Shown one piece after another: positions 1 through 5,898 of a stretch of DNA of 5,953 nt. The notes beneath the pieces were generated by a model. The model made no database searches. It was not told the origin of the DNA and saw nothing but the letters and a program-made list of their open reading frames with translations. The translations under genes were made by a program, and so were the position numbers. Each line of letters begins with the position of its first letter. Position 1 is the first letter of the stretch. The DNA lies in the NCBI GenBank assembly GCA_964639205.1, contig CAZXCG010000046.1:1-5953 (forward strand), in the 5' to 3' direction. The DNA is from CAZXCG01 sp964639205. Its GTDB lineage: Bacteria > Bacillota > Clostridia > Oscillospirales > Acutalibacteraceae.

Positions 1-1076
1 GGCTTCCAAATGGGACGGCTCTCAGCGTTATATTTGCCAAGGCTCTCAAAAATCTCCGTGGGACAGGATTTCCCGTGCTCCGGCTGATACATAGCTTTAT
101 TGTCCGATCTTACCTGTCTGCACATGGCATTTTGATCAATCATTATACAGCTAAGCCAGTAGTTCGGCTTGCTTCCATCCATGATCGGATTCAATGTCAA
201 CGGCAGATTCTTAAATCCGTTTCTATACCGTTCCCACACTCGCTTCTTCTGGGCGATATGCTCTTCCAGATACTCATACTGCCCACGGATCACGCCTGCG
301 ATTACATTACTCATGCGGTAGTTATAACCGACCTCTTCATGCTGGTACCAAGGCGCGTTTTCACGGCTTTGTGTGGACCATTTGCGTACCCGGTTTGAGT
401 CTTCCAAAGAATCAGTCAGCAAACATCCCCCGGAGCTTCCGGTTATGATTTTATTGCCATTGAATGATATAGCTCCGAAATCACCGAAGGATCCGGTCTG
501 CTTACCGTCTATTGTCGCGCCCATGGACTCAGCGGCGTCCTCAATAATCAACGCGCCGTGCTTGTCGCAAATCTTCCGTATTTTAACAATATCTCCGGGA
601 AACCCATAGAGATGCGCTACCACTACAAGCTTAACCTCCGGGTAAATTTCAAAAGCCTTCTCCAAAGCAGATGGATCCATATTCCATGTTTTGGGATCCG
701 TGTCGATAAATACAGGAATTCCACCCTCATAGACCACAGGATTTAGAGTAGCATCAAAGGTCAAATCTGAGCAAAATACCCGCTTGCCCTTCAACGTACC
801 GCACGATATATTCGGTTTGCCGTACAGTCGTTCCCCTGCAAGCTTTACACACAGATGGAGCGCCGCAGTGCAACAGGATAAGCCCACCGCGTATTTCACG
901 CCGGCTTTCTCCGCCGCGACACGCTCAACTTCATCGATGTTTTTTCCAACCGTGCTCATCCAGTTTGTCTTGTACGCCTCGGTCATGTATTTTAGCTCAG
1001 AACCATGCATTGTGGGGCTGGCAAGCCAAAGCTTATGAGCCGACGGCTCAGCGCTGTGGTTCTCGGGTATAAACAT
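1..1076 (-). CDS. DegT/DnrJ/EryC1/StrS sugar aminotransferase, 3' end cut by window
   Basis: PLP-dependent aminotransferase of the nucleotide-sugar family, expected to transfer an amino group (usually from glutamate) to the C4 keto group of a UDP-4-keto-6-deoxy sugar in the cytoplasm. The frame is open for 358 codons from ATG at 1076 to the window edge with no stop. The family is usually about 370-410 residues, so the C-terminus is missing. Visible signatures: an N-terminal WLASPTMHGSELKYM block (17-31), AHLYGFPGD (154-162), IIEDAAESMGA (178-188) with Asp180 placed to pair with the PLP ring nitrogen, and SFNGNKIITGSSGG (204-217) with Lys209 as the probable Schiff-base lysine. GYNYRMSN (250-257) is also typical. 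A GGGAGAG-type ribosome site (1087-1094) sits 10 nt before the ATG. It lies 140 bp downstream of a UDP-sugar 4,6-dehydratase, which suggests a PglE-like role. The exact sugar isomer cannot be read from sequence, so no symbol is given. Confidence 0.93.
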   Translation of the reverse strand, partial: MFIPENHSAEPSAHKLWLASPTMHGSELKYMTEAYKTNWMSTVGKNIDEVERVAAEKAGVKYAVGLSCCTAALHLCVKLAGERLYGKPNISCGTLKGKRVFCSDLTFDATLNPVVYEGGIPVFIDTDPKTWNMDPSALEKAFEIYPEVKLVVVAHLYGFPGDIVKIRKICDKHGALIIEDAAESMGATIDGKQTGSFGDFGAISFNGNKIITGSSGGCLLTDSLEDSNRVRKWSTQSRENAPWYQHEEVGYNYRMSNVIAGVIRGQYEYLEEHIAQKKRVWERYRNGFKNLPLTLNPIMDGSKPNYWLSCIMIDQNAMCRQVRSDNKAMYQPEHGKSCPTEIFESLGKYNAESRPIWK

Positions 1077-1216
1077 ATTCCTGTTTCTCTCCCTGTAATC
1101 ATTTCTTTAGAAATTCCCAAATATTTACGGTAACTTACTTTTTCGCAATGCTGTTCCCGTAGATTTATTTAAGGTTTCATTCTGCCTTTTAACGAAAGCA
1201 ACCGGACGCGCCGCAA
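1077..1216 (-). other. intergenic spacer between dehydratase and aminotransferase genes
   Basis: This 140-bp AT-rich spacer holds the aminotransferase ribosome site (1087-1094) but no open frame of note and no convincing terminator. A small ATTTC/GAAAT hairpin is present just upstream of the ribosome site. A poor promoter-like pair, TTGCGA (1143-1148) and AATATT (1120-1125) with 17 nt between, matches only four of six bases in each box. Co-transcription from the upstream gene is therefore likely but not proven. Confidence 0.5.
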
Positions 1217-3190
1217 TTAACTGCTATGGGGAAGTACGCCGTCGGGGCGGTAGGTGGACACTACCCGAGCCACAACATCTTTAATGTCTTCACGTTCCTC
1301 ACGTACCGTCTCCGCCAACTCGCCAAGACCGGAAATAAATTTATCGGTATCAAAGGGAATCGGTTTGGCAATATGTATCAACTTATTCGGGGTGGTTTGC
1401 AAGCCTTCCTCTGCCATCAGCTTTTCCTCATACAGCTTTTCTCCCGGTCGAAGTCCCGTGTATTCGATTTTAATGTCCTTGTCCGGTATATATCCGGACT
1501 CTCTGATTAAATTGCGCGCCAAAGTATCAATTTTTACCGGGCTGCCCATATCAAGCACAAATATTTCTCCGCCGGAAGCATACGTGCCTGCAAGCATTAC
1601 AAGGCTTACCGCCTCGGAAATAGTCATAAAATAGCGGATAATATCCGGATGAGTGACCTTAACCGGACCGCCCTTTTCAATCTGCTTTTTAAAAACAGGA
1701 ATAACGGAACCGTTGCTGCCAAGCACATTGCCGAATCTAACAGCTACAAATTCGGTACAAGCGGACGCCGCCGCGGATCTGTCGGATTCCTCGGATTTCC
1801 CGTCGGAATGTATTGAAAGCTTATCAAGATCCCCGAAGCGTCCTTCCTTAACTTTTTGATTCATAAGCTGAATCACCATTTCGCACAAACGCTTTGACGC
1901 ACCCATAATATTTGTGGGATTGACCGCCTTGTCTGTGGAAATAAGAACAAATCTTTCGCAGCCGTTCATTGCCGCCGCGTAAGCCGTTTTGTAAGTACCG
2001 ATTGTATTGTTTTTTATAGCCTCGCAGGGGCTGTCCTCCATAAGCGGTACATGCTTGTGCGCCGCCGCGTGATAGACAATATTGGGCTTGTACTTTGCAA
2101 ATACAGCGTTCATTTTGCGGCTGTCCCTTACCGAGCCAATCAGCACAACAAGATTGAGCTCCGGGTATTTGTCTCTGAGCTCAAGCTGAATACCGTATGC
2201 GTTATTTTCATATACGTCGAAGATTATAAGCTGCTTGGGCTCATATGACGCCACCTGCCGGCAAAGCTCGCTGCCTATGGAACCGCCGCCGCCGGTAACC
2301 AGGACGGTTTTGCCCTTAATAAAGGCGGCCACCTCTTTTAAATCGACGGTTATCGGGTCGCGCCCGAGCAAATCCTCTACGGAAACGTCCTTCATTGCGC
2401 TAAGGCTCGCCTCTCCGTTAGCCAGCTGGTAAAGGCCGGGTATATGCTTAAGCTCGCATCCGGTTTCGTGGCAGACGTTTAAAATTTCCCTTTTTTGATC
2501 CGCCGTCGCGCTTGGAATTACTATATATATTTTTTGGATATTGTATTTCTTTACATTATATAAAATATCCTCTCTGCCGCCTACAATGGGTACGCCCTCT
2601 ATACTTCTGTTCCACTTGTTCGGGTTGTCGTCTATAATGCAGCAGATTTTGTCGTTATAATCCTTTGATTTTAACGCGTCGCGCAGAACCATTTGCCCGG
2701 CATTGCCCGCGCCGATAAGCATAACGTTGCTTAAATACTGCTTTTTATGTCTGCTGCCCTTTATAAGTAAAAATAGGCGATACGAAAAACGAACGCCTAA
2801 AATTGCAAGGAATTGCAAAACAATACCGAAGCAATAATATGTAACGGGCATACGGCAGTACAAAAATGTAATCCCCGCCGTATGAACGGCTCCGGTAATG
2901 CACACAGCCGCTACAATACGCATAAGCTCTGTATAGCTTGCAAATCTCCAAATACTTTTATATAATTTACAAAACGCAAAAACAACAATACTTACAATTG
3001 TATAAACAGGAATAAAAGAGATGTAGGCGTCCAAATATTTTTGGGGTACGGAAGAAAGCCTGCACTCAAACCTTATCCACAGCGCCAAAAAATAAGATAA
3101 ATTAACGGCAACAGCGTCGTACACAACCAAAAAAGCTGTTATTAAATGCCAGTGCCGCAGCCGAAAGGATTTTTTACCGTTTTCAGTCAT
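1217..3190 (-). CDS. membrane-anchored UDP-HexNAc 4,6-dehydratase (PglF/WbpM/CapD type)
   Basis: Probable nucleotide-sugar dehydratase making UDP-4-keto-6-deoxy-HexNAc, most likely from UDP-GlcNAc, for surface polysaccharide or protein glycosylation. At 657 residues it has the long form of the family: about four membrane helices (roughly 17-38, 55-76, 91-112, 116-142), a Rossmann-like domain with GAGNAG (160-165), the VEDLLGRDPI linker (271-280), and a C-terminal SDR domain. The SDR part has TGGGGSIGSE (299-308) for NAD(P) binding, AAAHKHVPLME (375-385), STDKAVNPTNIMGASKR (418-434), RFGNVLGSNGSVIP (485-498) and GLRPGEKLYEE (579-589). The usual catalytic Tyr is Met429, the SMK variant known from WbpM-like long enzymes, with Asp420, Lys421 and Lys433 kept. 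A polar insert at about 447-478 looks unusual. The ATG is supported by an AGAAAGAGG site 10-11 nt upstream. The next gene is a sugar aminotransferase, which fits a PglF role. CapD or EpsC are alternative family names. Confidence 0.93.
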   Translation of the reverse strand: MTENGKKSFRLRHWHLITAFLVVYDAVAVNLSYFLALWIRFECRLSSVPQKYLDAYISFIPVYTIVSIVVFAFCKLYKSIWRFASYTELMRIVAAVCITGAVHTAGITFLYCRMPVTYYCFGIVLQFLAILGVRFSYRLFLLIKGSRHKKQYLSNVMLIGAGNAGQMVLRDALKSKDYNDKICCIIDDNPNKWNRSIEGVPIVGGREDILYNVKKYNIQKIYIVIPSATADQKREILNVCHETGCELKHIPGLYQLANGEASLSAMKDVSVEDLLGRDPITVDLKEVAAFIKGKTVLVTGGGGSIGSELCRQVASYEPKQLIIFDVYENNAYGIQLELRDKYPELNLVVLIGSVRDSRKMNAVFAKYKPNIVYHAAAHKHVPLMEDSPCEAIKNNTIGTYKTAYAAAMNGCERFVLISTDKAVNPTNIMGASKRLCEMVIQLMNQKVKEGRFGDLDKLSIHSDGKSEESDRSAAASACTEFVAVRFGNVLGSNGSVIPVFKKQIEKGGPVKVTHPDIIRYFMTISEAVSLVMLAGTYASGGEIFVLDMGSPVKIDTLARNLIRESGYIPDKDIKIEYTGLRPGEKLYEEKLMAEEGLQTTPNKLIHIAKPIPFDTDKFISGLGELAETVREEREDIKDVVARVVSTYRPDGVLPHSS

Positions 3191-3200
3191 AGTTTATATT

Positions 3201-3210
3201 ACCTCTTTCT
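3201..3210 (-). promoter_or_regulatory. ribosome binding site of the dehydratase gene
   Basis: Reads AGAAAGAGGT on the minus strand, leaving about 10-11 nt to the ATG at 3190. A run of nine G (minus strand) begins only four bases further upstream, so the site lies directly beside a slippage-prone tract. Confidence 0.7.
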
Positions 3211-3214
3211 TCCA

Positions 3215-3223
3215 CCCCCCCCC
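3215..3223 (-). repeat. homopolymer G9 tract in the 5' leader
   Basis: Nine consecutive C on the plus strand (G9 on the coding strand) lie 25-33 bases before the start codon of the dehydratase gene. The tract is outside any gene. Runs of this length can change length by slipped-strand mispairing. It lies 70 bp from an assembly gap, so its length may also be a sequencing or assembly error. Confidence 0.85.
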
Positions 3224-3242
3224 GCCTTCATTCGGGGTGTTC
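3222..3242 (+). repeat. possible degenerate copy of the GC-rich hairpin repeat
   Basis: CCGCCTT, four divergent bases, then CGGGG and a terminal TTC resemble the start of the copy at 3394. CCCCG (3220-3224) can pair with CGGGG (3233-3237) around an 8-nt loop. The match is short and interrupted, so the relationship is uncertain. Confidence 0.3.
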
Positions 3243-3293
3243 TATAATTGTCGCGTTATTTATATTTTATCCTTATCCGTTTGGTTAAAAATC
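3243..3293. other. AT-rich sequence left of the scaffold gap
   Basis: This is short AT-rich upstream sequence of the dehydratase gene. No open frame and no promoter with both boxes at acceptable spacing was seen on the minus strand. The sequence is interrupted by the N run. Confidence 0.5.
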
Positions 3294-3393
3294 NNNNNNN
3301 NNNNNNNNNNNNNNNNNNNNNNNNNNNNNNNNNNNNNNNNNNNNNNNNNNNNNNNNNNNNNNNNNNNNNNNNNNNNNNNNNNNNNNNNNNNNN
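3294..3393. other. scaffold gap of 100 N
   Basis: Exactly 100 ambiguous bases, the conventional placeholder for a gap of unknown size. The known sequence on the right resumes inside a repeat copy, so the missing part probably includes the rest of that repeat. Contiguity, distance and relative orientation of the two blocks rest on scaffolding only. Confidence 0.98.
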
Positions 3394-3430
3394 GCCGCCT
3401 TAGAGGCGGGGACATCTTTGCCCAAGTTAT
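3394..3430 (+). repeat. GC-rich hairpin repeat, copy 1 (left end lost in gap)
   Basis: CCGCC (3395-3399) and GGCGG (3405-3409) form a 5-bp stem around TTAGA, followed by GGACATCTTTGCCCAAGTTAT. The element matches the reverse complement of 5899-5936 except for one substitution and one base in the G run. The copy at the right end suggests that CGGAACCC precedes this stem, and here that part falls in the N gap. Confidence 0.85.
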
Positions 3431-3474
3431 AAAACAGCTAAACGCTTTATGCCGACCGTATGTCTGTATATTCT

Positions 3475-3504
3475 CGGAAAGCCGCCTCACGGCGGACTTT
3501 GCCC
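3475..3504 (+). repeat. GC-rich hairpin repeat, degenerate copy 2
   Basis: It has the same order of parts as the conserved copies: CGGAA, then GCCGCCT, a short loop, GGCGG, and ACTTTGCCC in place of ACATCTTTGCCC. CCGCC (3482-3486) pairs with GGCGG (3491-3495). It is in the same orientation as copy 1 and starts about 85 bp to its right. It lies within the presumed leader downstream of the promoter at 3535-3563. Confidence 0.55.
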
Positions 3505-3512
3505 GGCAAAGT
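3478..3512 (-). promoter_or_regulatory. overlapping alternative hairpins in the presumed leader
   Basis: Two strong stems share bases. One is a near-perfect palindrome, ACTTTGCC (3496-3503) with GGCAAAGT (3505-3512). The other pairs AAAGCCGCC (3478-3486) with GGCGG (3491-3495) plus CTTT (3497-3500), with A3496 bulged. Both need 3497-3500, so they cannot form together fully. They begin about 15-20 nt after the expected start of transcription from the promoter at 3535-3563. This layout resembles an attenuator, but no U-tract follows, and the structures may simply be part of the repeat. Confidence 0.35.
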
Positions 3513-3534
3513 AAAGTTAAAAACCCTTGGATAT

Positions 3535-3563
3535 ATTTTAATATAAATAAGTAACAGTGTCAA
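3535..3563 (-). promoter_or_regulatory. sigma-A type promoter reading toward the dehydratase gene
   Basis: On the minus strand a perfect -35 box TTGACA (3558-3563) is followed by a 17-nt spacer and a -10 box TAAAAT (3535-3540), one base from consensus, in AT-rich surroundings. Transcription would start near 3528 and run through the hairpin repeats and the gap into the dehydratase gene. The gap means that a gene or another element could lie between. Confidence 0.7.
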
Positions 3564-3596
3564 GCAAATAATTTGTTTTTCCTATATATTCCGAAC

Positions 3597-3628
3597 AAAA
3601 GCGCCTTTTCAAAAATCTCAAGAAAGGC
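3597..3628 (-). terminator. weak terminator-like hairpin after the small membrane gene
   Basis: GCCTTT (3623-3628 read on the minus strand) pairs with AAAGGC (3603-3608) around a 14-nt loop, followed by GCTTTTG. It begins 28 nt after the stop codon of the 46-residue gene and ends 33 bp before the next promoter, which is a sensible place for the end of the coaBC transcript. The stem is short and the T run is only four, so termination would be inefficient. Confidence 0.3.
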
Positions 3629-3655
3629 TCTGCAAGCCGGTTATGCCGAAAATTC

Positions 3656-3796
3656 TTATTTACGGTCCAGCAAATCCCTGAGCCTTTGAATTTCTCTTTC
3701 ATACTTATTTAAACGGTTTATTTGCATACAGCACAAAAGTGCCGCCGCAACGCCTCCTCCGACAATACTTCCCGCTGTAAACCATAAAAAAATCAT
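3656..3796 (-). CDS. 46-residue single-pass membrane peptide, DUF3789-like
   Basis: It is a short gene with an AAAGAGG ribosome site (3807-3813) 10 nt before its ATG and a TAA stop. The product starts MIFLWFTAGSIVGGGVAAAL and has one hydrophobic, glycine-rich segment (residues 2-25) ending in a Cys-Cys pair, then a charged tail (27-46, NRLNKYEREIQRLRDLLDRK) of heptad-like, coiled-coil character. The pattern recalls the very small DUF3789 proteins of Firmicutes, but I recognise it only by general shape. It has no known function and no visible catalytic motif. It lies 106 bp downstream of coaX in the same direction and may be co-transcribed. The good ribosome site and clean helix-plus-tail layout argue against a chance frame. 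Confidence 0.65.
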   Translation of the reverse strand: MIFLWFTAGSIVGGGVAAALLCCMQINRLNKYEREIQRLRDLLDRK

Positions 3797-3902
3797 TGCC
3801 GCTCAGCCTCTTTCTTATTGCCTGAATTTTGCCTAAATTGCTTAGAGCCCTAACATATTTTCTCATATGTATATTATCTGCGGCAAGCTTATTTATATTT
3901 AT

Positions 3903-4661
3903 TTATTCGGCGGAATTTTTGAGGAAAAGCTCATATAAACCGCAAAACAAAAGGGTTTTATCACAAATAATTTTATGCGAGCACATACCGATTATCTCAG
4001 ACGCCATTCCGCCGGTAGCAATGATTGCGGCTTCGGGTAAGTTCAGGCTTGAAAGAACTTTTTGCAGCATACCGTCAATCATTGCAGCGTGAGCCGTCAG
4101 CGTGCCTATTTGCATACACTCCGCCGTATTGGAGCCTATGACCTTGTCGGTAAACGTAAGCTCTGCTTCGGGAAGCTGCGACGTCATGGCCGCAAGCGCC
4201 TTCATAGAGGTGCCCGGACCCGGCGCTATCATTCCGCCGAGATACTCCTTATCGCCGTTTATAACGGAAAAGGTCGTGGCTGTACCGATGTCGATTATCA
4301 CCGCCGGAGCGCCGTACTTGCTTACGCCTCCGACAGCGTCGGCAATAAGGTCGGCTCCGAGCTTTGCCGGGTTGTCGTACTTTATTTTAAGACCGGTTTC
4401 CATATTTGAGCTCACAAAAAGTGGGGACATTCCCGTCAGCTCCAGGCAAGCCTGCTCCAAATAACCGTTAATTTCAGGCACAACGCTTGAAATAATAACG
4501 CCGGAAATCGGAAAAGCGGCGGTCTGAGCGCCAAGGTGCCGTCTGTGATATTCGGCTGTTTTATGCTTTTGGGTTTTGTACCTGTATTCTTGAACAATTC
4601 TGCCTCTATCTATCAGCGCGGCGGCAATGTCGGTATTCCCGGCGTCGATTCCGAACAACAT
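3903..4661 (-). CDS. coaX: type III pantothenate kinase
   Basis: Phosphorylates pantothenate with ATP to 4'-phosphopantothenate, the first step of coenzyme A synthesis, in the cytoplasm. The family belongs to the ASKHA fold and needs a monovalent cation. At 252 residues it has the usual length. Motifs in order: GIDAGNT (4-10) with Asp6 in the phosphate-binding loop, PAKLGADLIAD (98-108) with Asp104, IDIGTATTFSVI (123-134) with Asp124, GGMIAPGPG (142-150) and IATGGMA (214-220). All three Asp residues expected in the active site are present. Its ATG directly follows the coaBC stop codon. The GGAG of its ribosome site lies inside the last codons of coaBC, 8 nt before the ATG, so translational coupling is likely. 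Type III kinases are generally not feedback-inhibited by CoA, which is family knowledge and not visible here. Confidence 0.96.
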   Translation of the reverse strand: MLFGIDAGNTDIAAALIDRGRIVQEYRYKTQKHKTAEYHRRHLGAQTAAFPISGVIISSVVPEINGYLEQACLELTGMSPLFVSSNMETGLKIKYDNPAKLGADLIADAVGGVSKYGAPAVIIDIGTATTFSVINGDKEYLGGMIAPGPGTSMKALAAMTSQLPEAELTFTDKVIGSNTAECMQIGTLTAHAAMIDGMLQKVLSSLNLPEAAIIATGGMASEIIGMCSHKIICDKTLLFCGLYELFLKNSAE

Positions 4662-5873
4662 TTAATTTTCTCCGTTCTTCTTTTTGTAAAGCGCAAGCGC
4701 ATTGTTTAGTATTTCATTTCCCGCCTGCTCTTTTGAAAGAAGCCCCAATTCCGTCACCGAGTCGGCTGTAATGATGCTTATTTTGTTTGTATCGGTTCCG
4801 AATCCCGCGCCTTCGTCTTTAAGATTGTTTGCCGCGATAATATCGCAGTTTTTCTCTTTAAGCTTTTTTAGAGAATTTGCGAGGAGATTTTCGGTTTCCA
4901 TTGAAAATCCGCATATAACCTGATTTTCCCGCTTGATTTCGCCCGCCTTTTTTAAAATATCCGCTGTTTTTACAAGCCTTAAGCTCACTTTTTCGCTGTT
5001 TTTCTTGATTTTTTCGCCGCTGACTTCACCGGGCTTATAATCCGCCACCGCCGCCGCCTTTACCAGAATATCGCAGCCGCTCATGCGGGCGATTACTTCT
5101 TTGTACATATCTTCCGCCGACTCAACGTAAACAACCTCGCTAAACATAGGAGGCTTTAAATCGGTCGGTCCGGAAATCAGCGTAACGTCCGCGCCTCTCA
5201 GCGCGGCTGTCTGCGCAACGGCATAGCCCATTTTCCCTGTTGAGCGGTTTGTAATATACCTGACGGGGTCTATTCTTTCAACCGTAGGTCCTGCGGTTAC
5301 CAAAACCTTAAGCCCGCTCATATCCTTTTCAAATTGAATTTCCCGCCTGATATACCCAAGCAGCGTTTCTTCATCCGGAAGCTTCCCCTCGCCGACCGAA
5401 CCGCAGGCAAGGCGTCCCGAGGCAGGCTCGATGATTTCAAATCCGTAATTCTTCAGCTTTTTTATATTATCCTGCACAACCGGATTTTTAAGCATATATG
5501 TGTTCATGGCGGGCGCTGCAATAATTTTGCAGCTTGCCGCCGTCGCCATTGTGCTGAGCATATCGTCTGCAATTCCGTTTGCAAGCTTCCCTATTATATT
5601 TGCCGAGGCAGGTGCAATCATCATAACGTCCGCTTTCCGGGAAAGCGACACATGGGCGACATTAAACTGAAAGTTTCTGTCGAACGTATCTGTCAGGCAT
5701 TTATTGCCGGTAAGAGTTTCAAAGGTTATGGGATTTATGAAGTTTTCGGCATTTTTCGTCATGACCACATGAACCTCAGCACCCTCTTTAACAAGCGCGC
5801 TTGCCAAGCCCGCCGTTTTATATGCGGCGATGCTGCCCGTGACGCCTAAAATAACCGTTTTTCCGTTTAACAT
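4662..5873 (-). CDS. coaBC: bifunctional phosphopantothenoylcysteine decarboxylase / phosphopantothenate-cysteine ligase
   Basis: Joins 4'-phosphopantothenate to cysteine using a nucleotide triphosphate (CoaB, C-terminal half) and decarboxylates the product to 4'-phosphopantetheine with FMN (CoaC, N-terminal half). With the ATG at 5873 it has 403 residues, the standard fused length. CoaC signatures: GVTGSIAAYK (10-19), His74 in NVAHVSLS, APASANIIGKLANGIADD (87-104), PAMNTYM (121-127) with Asn124, and LACGSVGEGKL (155-165) with Cys157. CoaB signatures: VLVTAGPTVERIDPVRYITN (190-209) with Asn209 followed by RSTGKMG, AAAVADYKP (273-281), and KIKK with Lys288. These match the positions of the known catalytic residues in the E. 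coli enzyme within one residue. An upstream in-frame TTG (5879) touches the GGAGG and is too close to be the start. coaX follows with no gap. Confidence 0.97.
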   Translation of the reverse strand: MLNGKTVILGVTGSIAAYKTAGLASALVKEGAEVHVVMTKNAENFINPITFETLTGNKCLTDTFDRNFQFNVAHVSLSRKADVMMIAPASANIIGKLANGIADDMLSTMATAASCKIIAAPAMNTYMLKNPVVQDNIKKLKNYGFEIIEPASGRLACGSVGEGKLPDEETLLGYIRREIQFEKDMSGLKVLVTAGPTVERIDPVRYITNRSTGKMGYAVAQTAALRGADVTLISGPTDLKPPMFSEVVYVESAEDMYKEVIARMSGCDILVKAAAVADYKPGEVSGEKIKKNSEKVSLRLVKTADILKKAGEIKRENQVICGFSMETENLLANSLKKLKEKNCDIIAANNLKDEGAGFGTDTNKISIITADSVTELGLLSKEQAGNEILNNALALYKKKNGEN

Positions 5874-5879
5874 AACCAA

Positions 5880-5884
5880 CCTCC
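5880..5884 (-). promoter_or_regulatory. coaBC: ribosome binding site deciding the coaBC start
   Basis: GGAGG on the minus strand ends 6 nt before the ATG at 5873, an optimal spacing. It directly abuts the in-frame TTG at 5879, which would leave no spacer. The ATG is therefore preferred, giving 403 rather than 405 residues. Confidence 0.85.
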
Positions 5885-5898
5885 GCGCCTAAAATGTA

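Noticed and set aside
75..1038. Plus-strand frames opposite the aminotransferase
   Set aside because: The minus strand is continuously open across this whole stretch and encodes a clear DegT-family enzyme, so the plus-strand frames are shadows.
1120..1148. Promoter-like boxes TTGCGA and AATATT upstream of the aminotransferase
   Set aside because: Each box matches only four of six consensus bases, and such pairs occur often by chance in AT-rich spacers. The downstream gene can be read from the preceding one.
3394..3512. CRISPR array made of the hairpin repeats
   Set aside because: The copies are few and divergent, spacing is about 85 bp with no regular spacers, one relative is inverted 2.5 kb away, and no cas gene is present.
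3237..3554. Frames running through the N gap on both strands
   Set aside because: They are open only because the 100 N were translated as unknown residues; neither flank looks like protein.
3705..3866. A 53-codon minus-strand frame overlapping the 46-residue membrane gene
   Set aside because: It has no good ribosome site and a product rich in Arg and Lys with no recognisable pattern. The overlapping 46-residue frame has both a ribosome site and a coherent membrane helix.
4062..4464. Plus-strand frames opposite coaX
   Set aside because: They lie antisense to conserved coaX motifs in two frames and have no ribosome site or recognisable protein.
5334..5849. Long plus-strand frame (171 codons) opposite coaBC
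   Set aside because: It is antisense to a strongly supported coaBC. The Cys- and Arg-rich product with no family resemblance is typical of a shadow frame.
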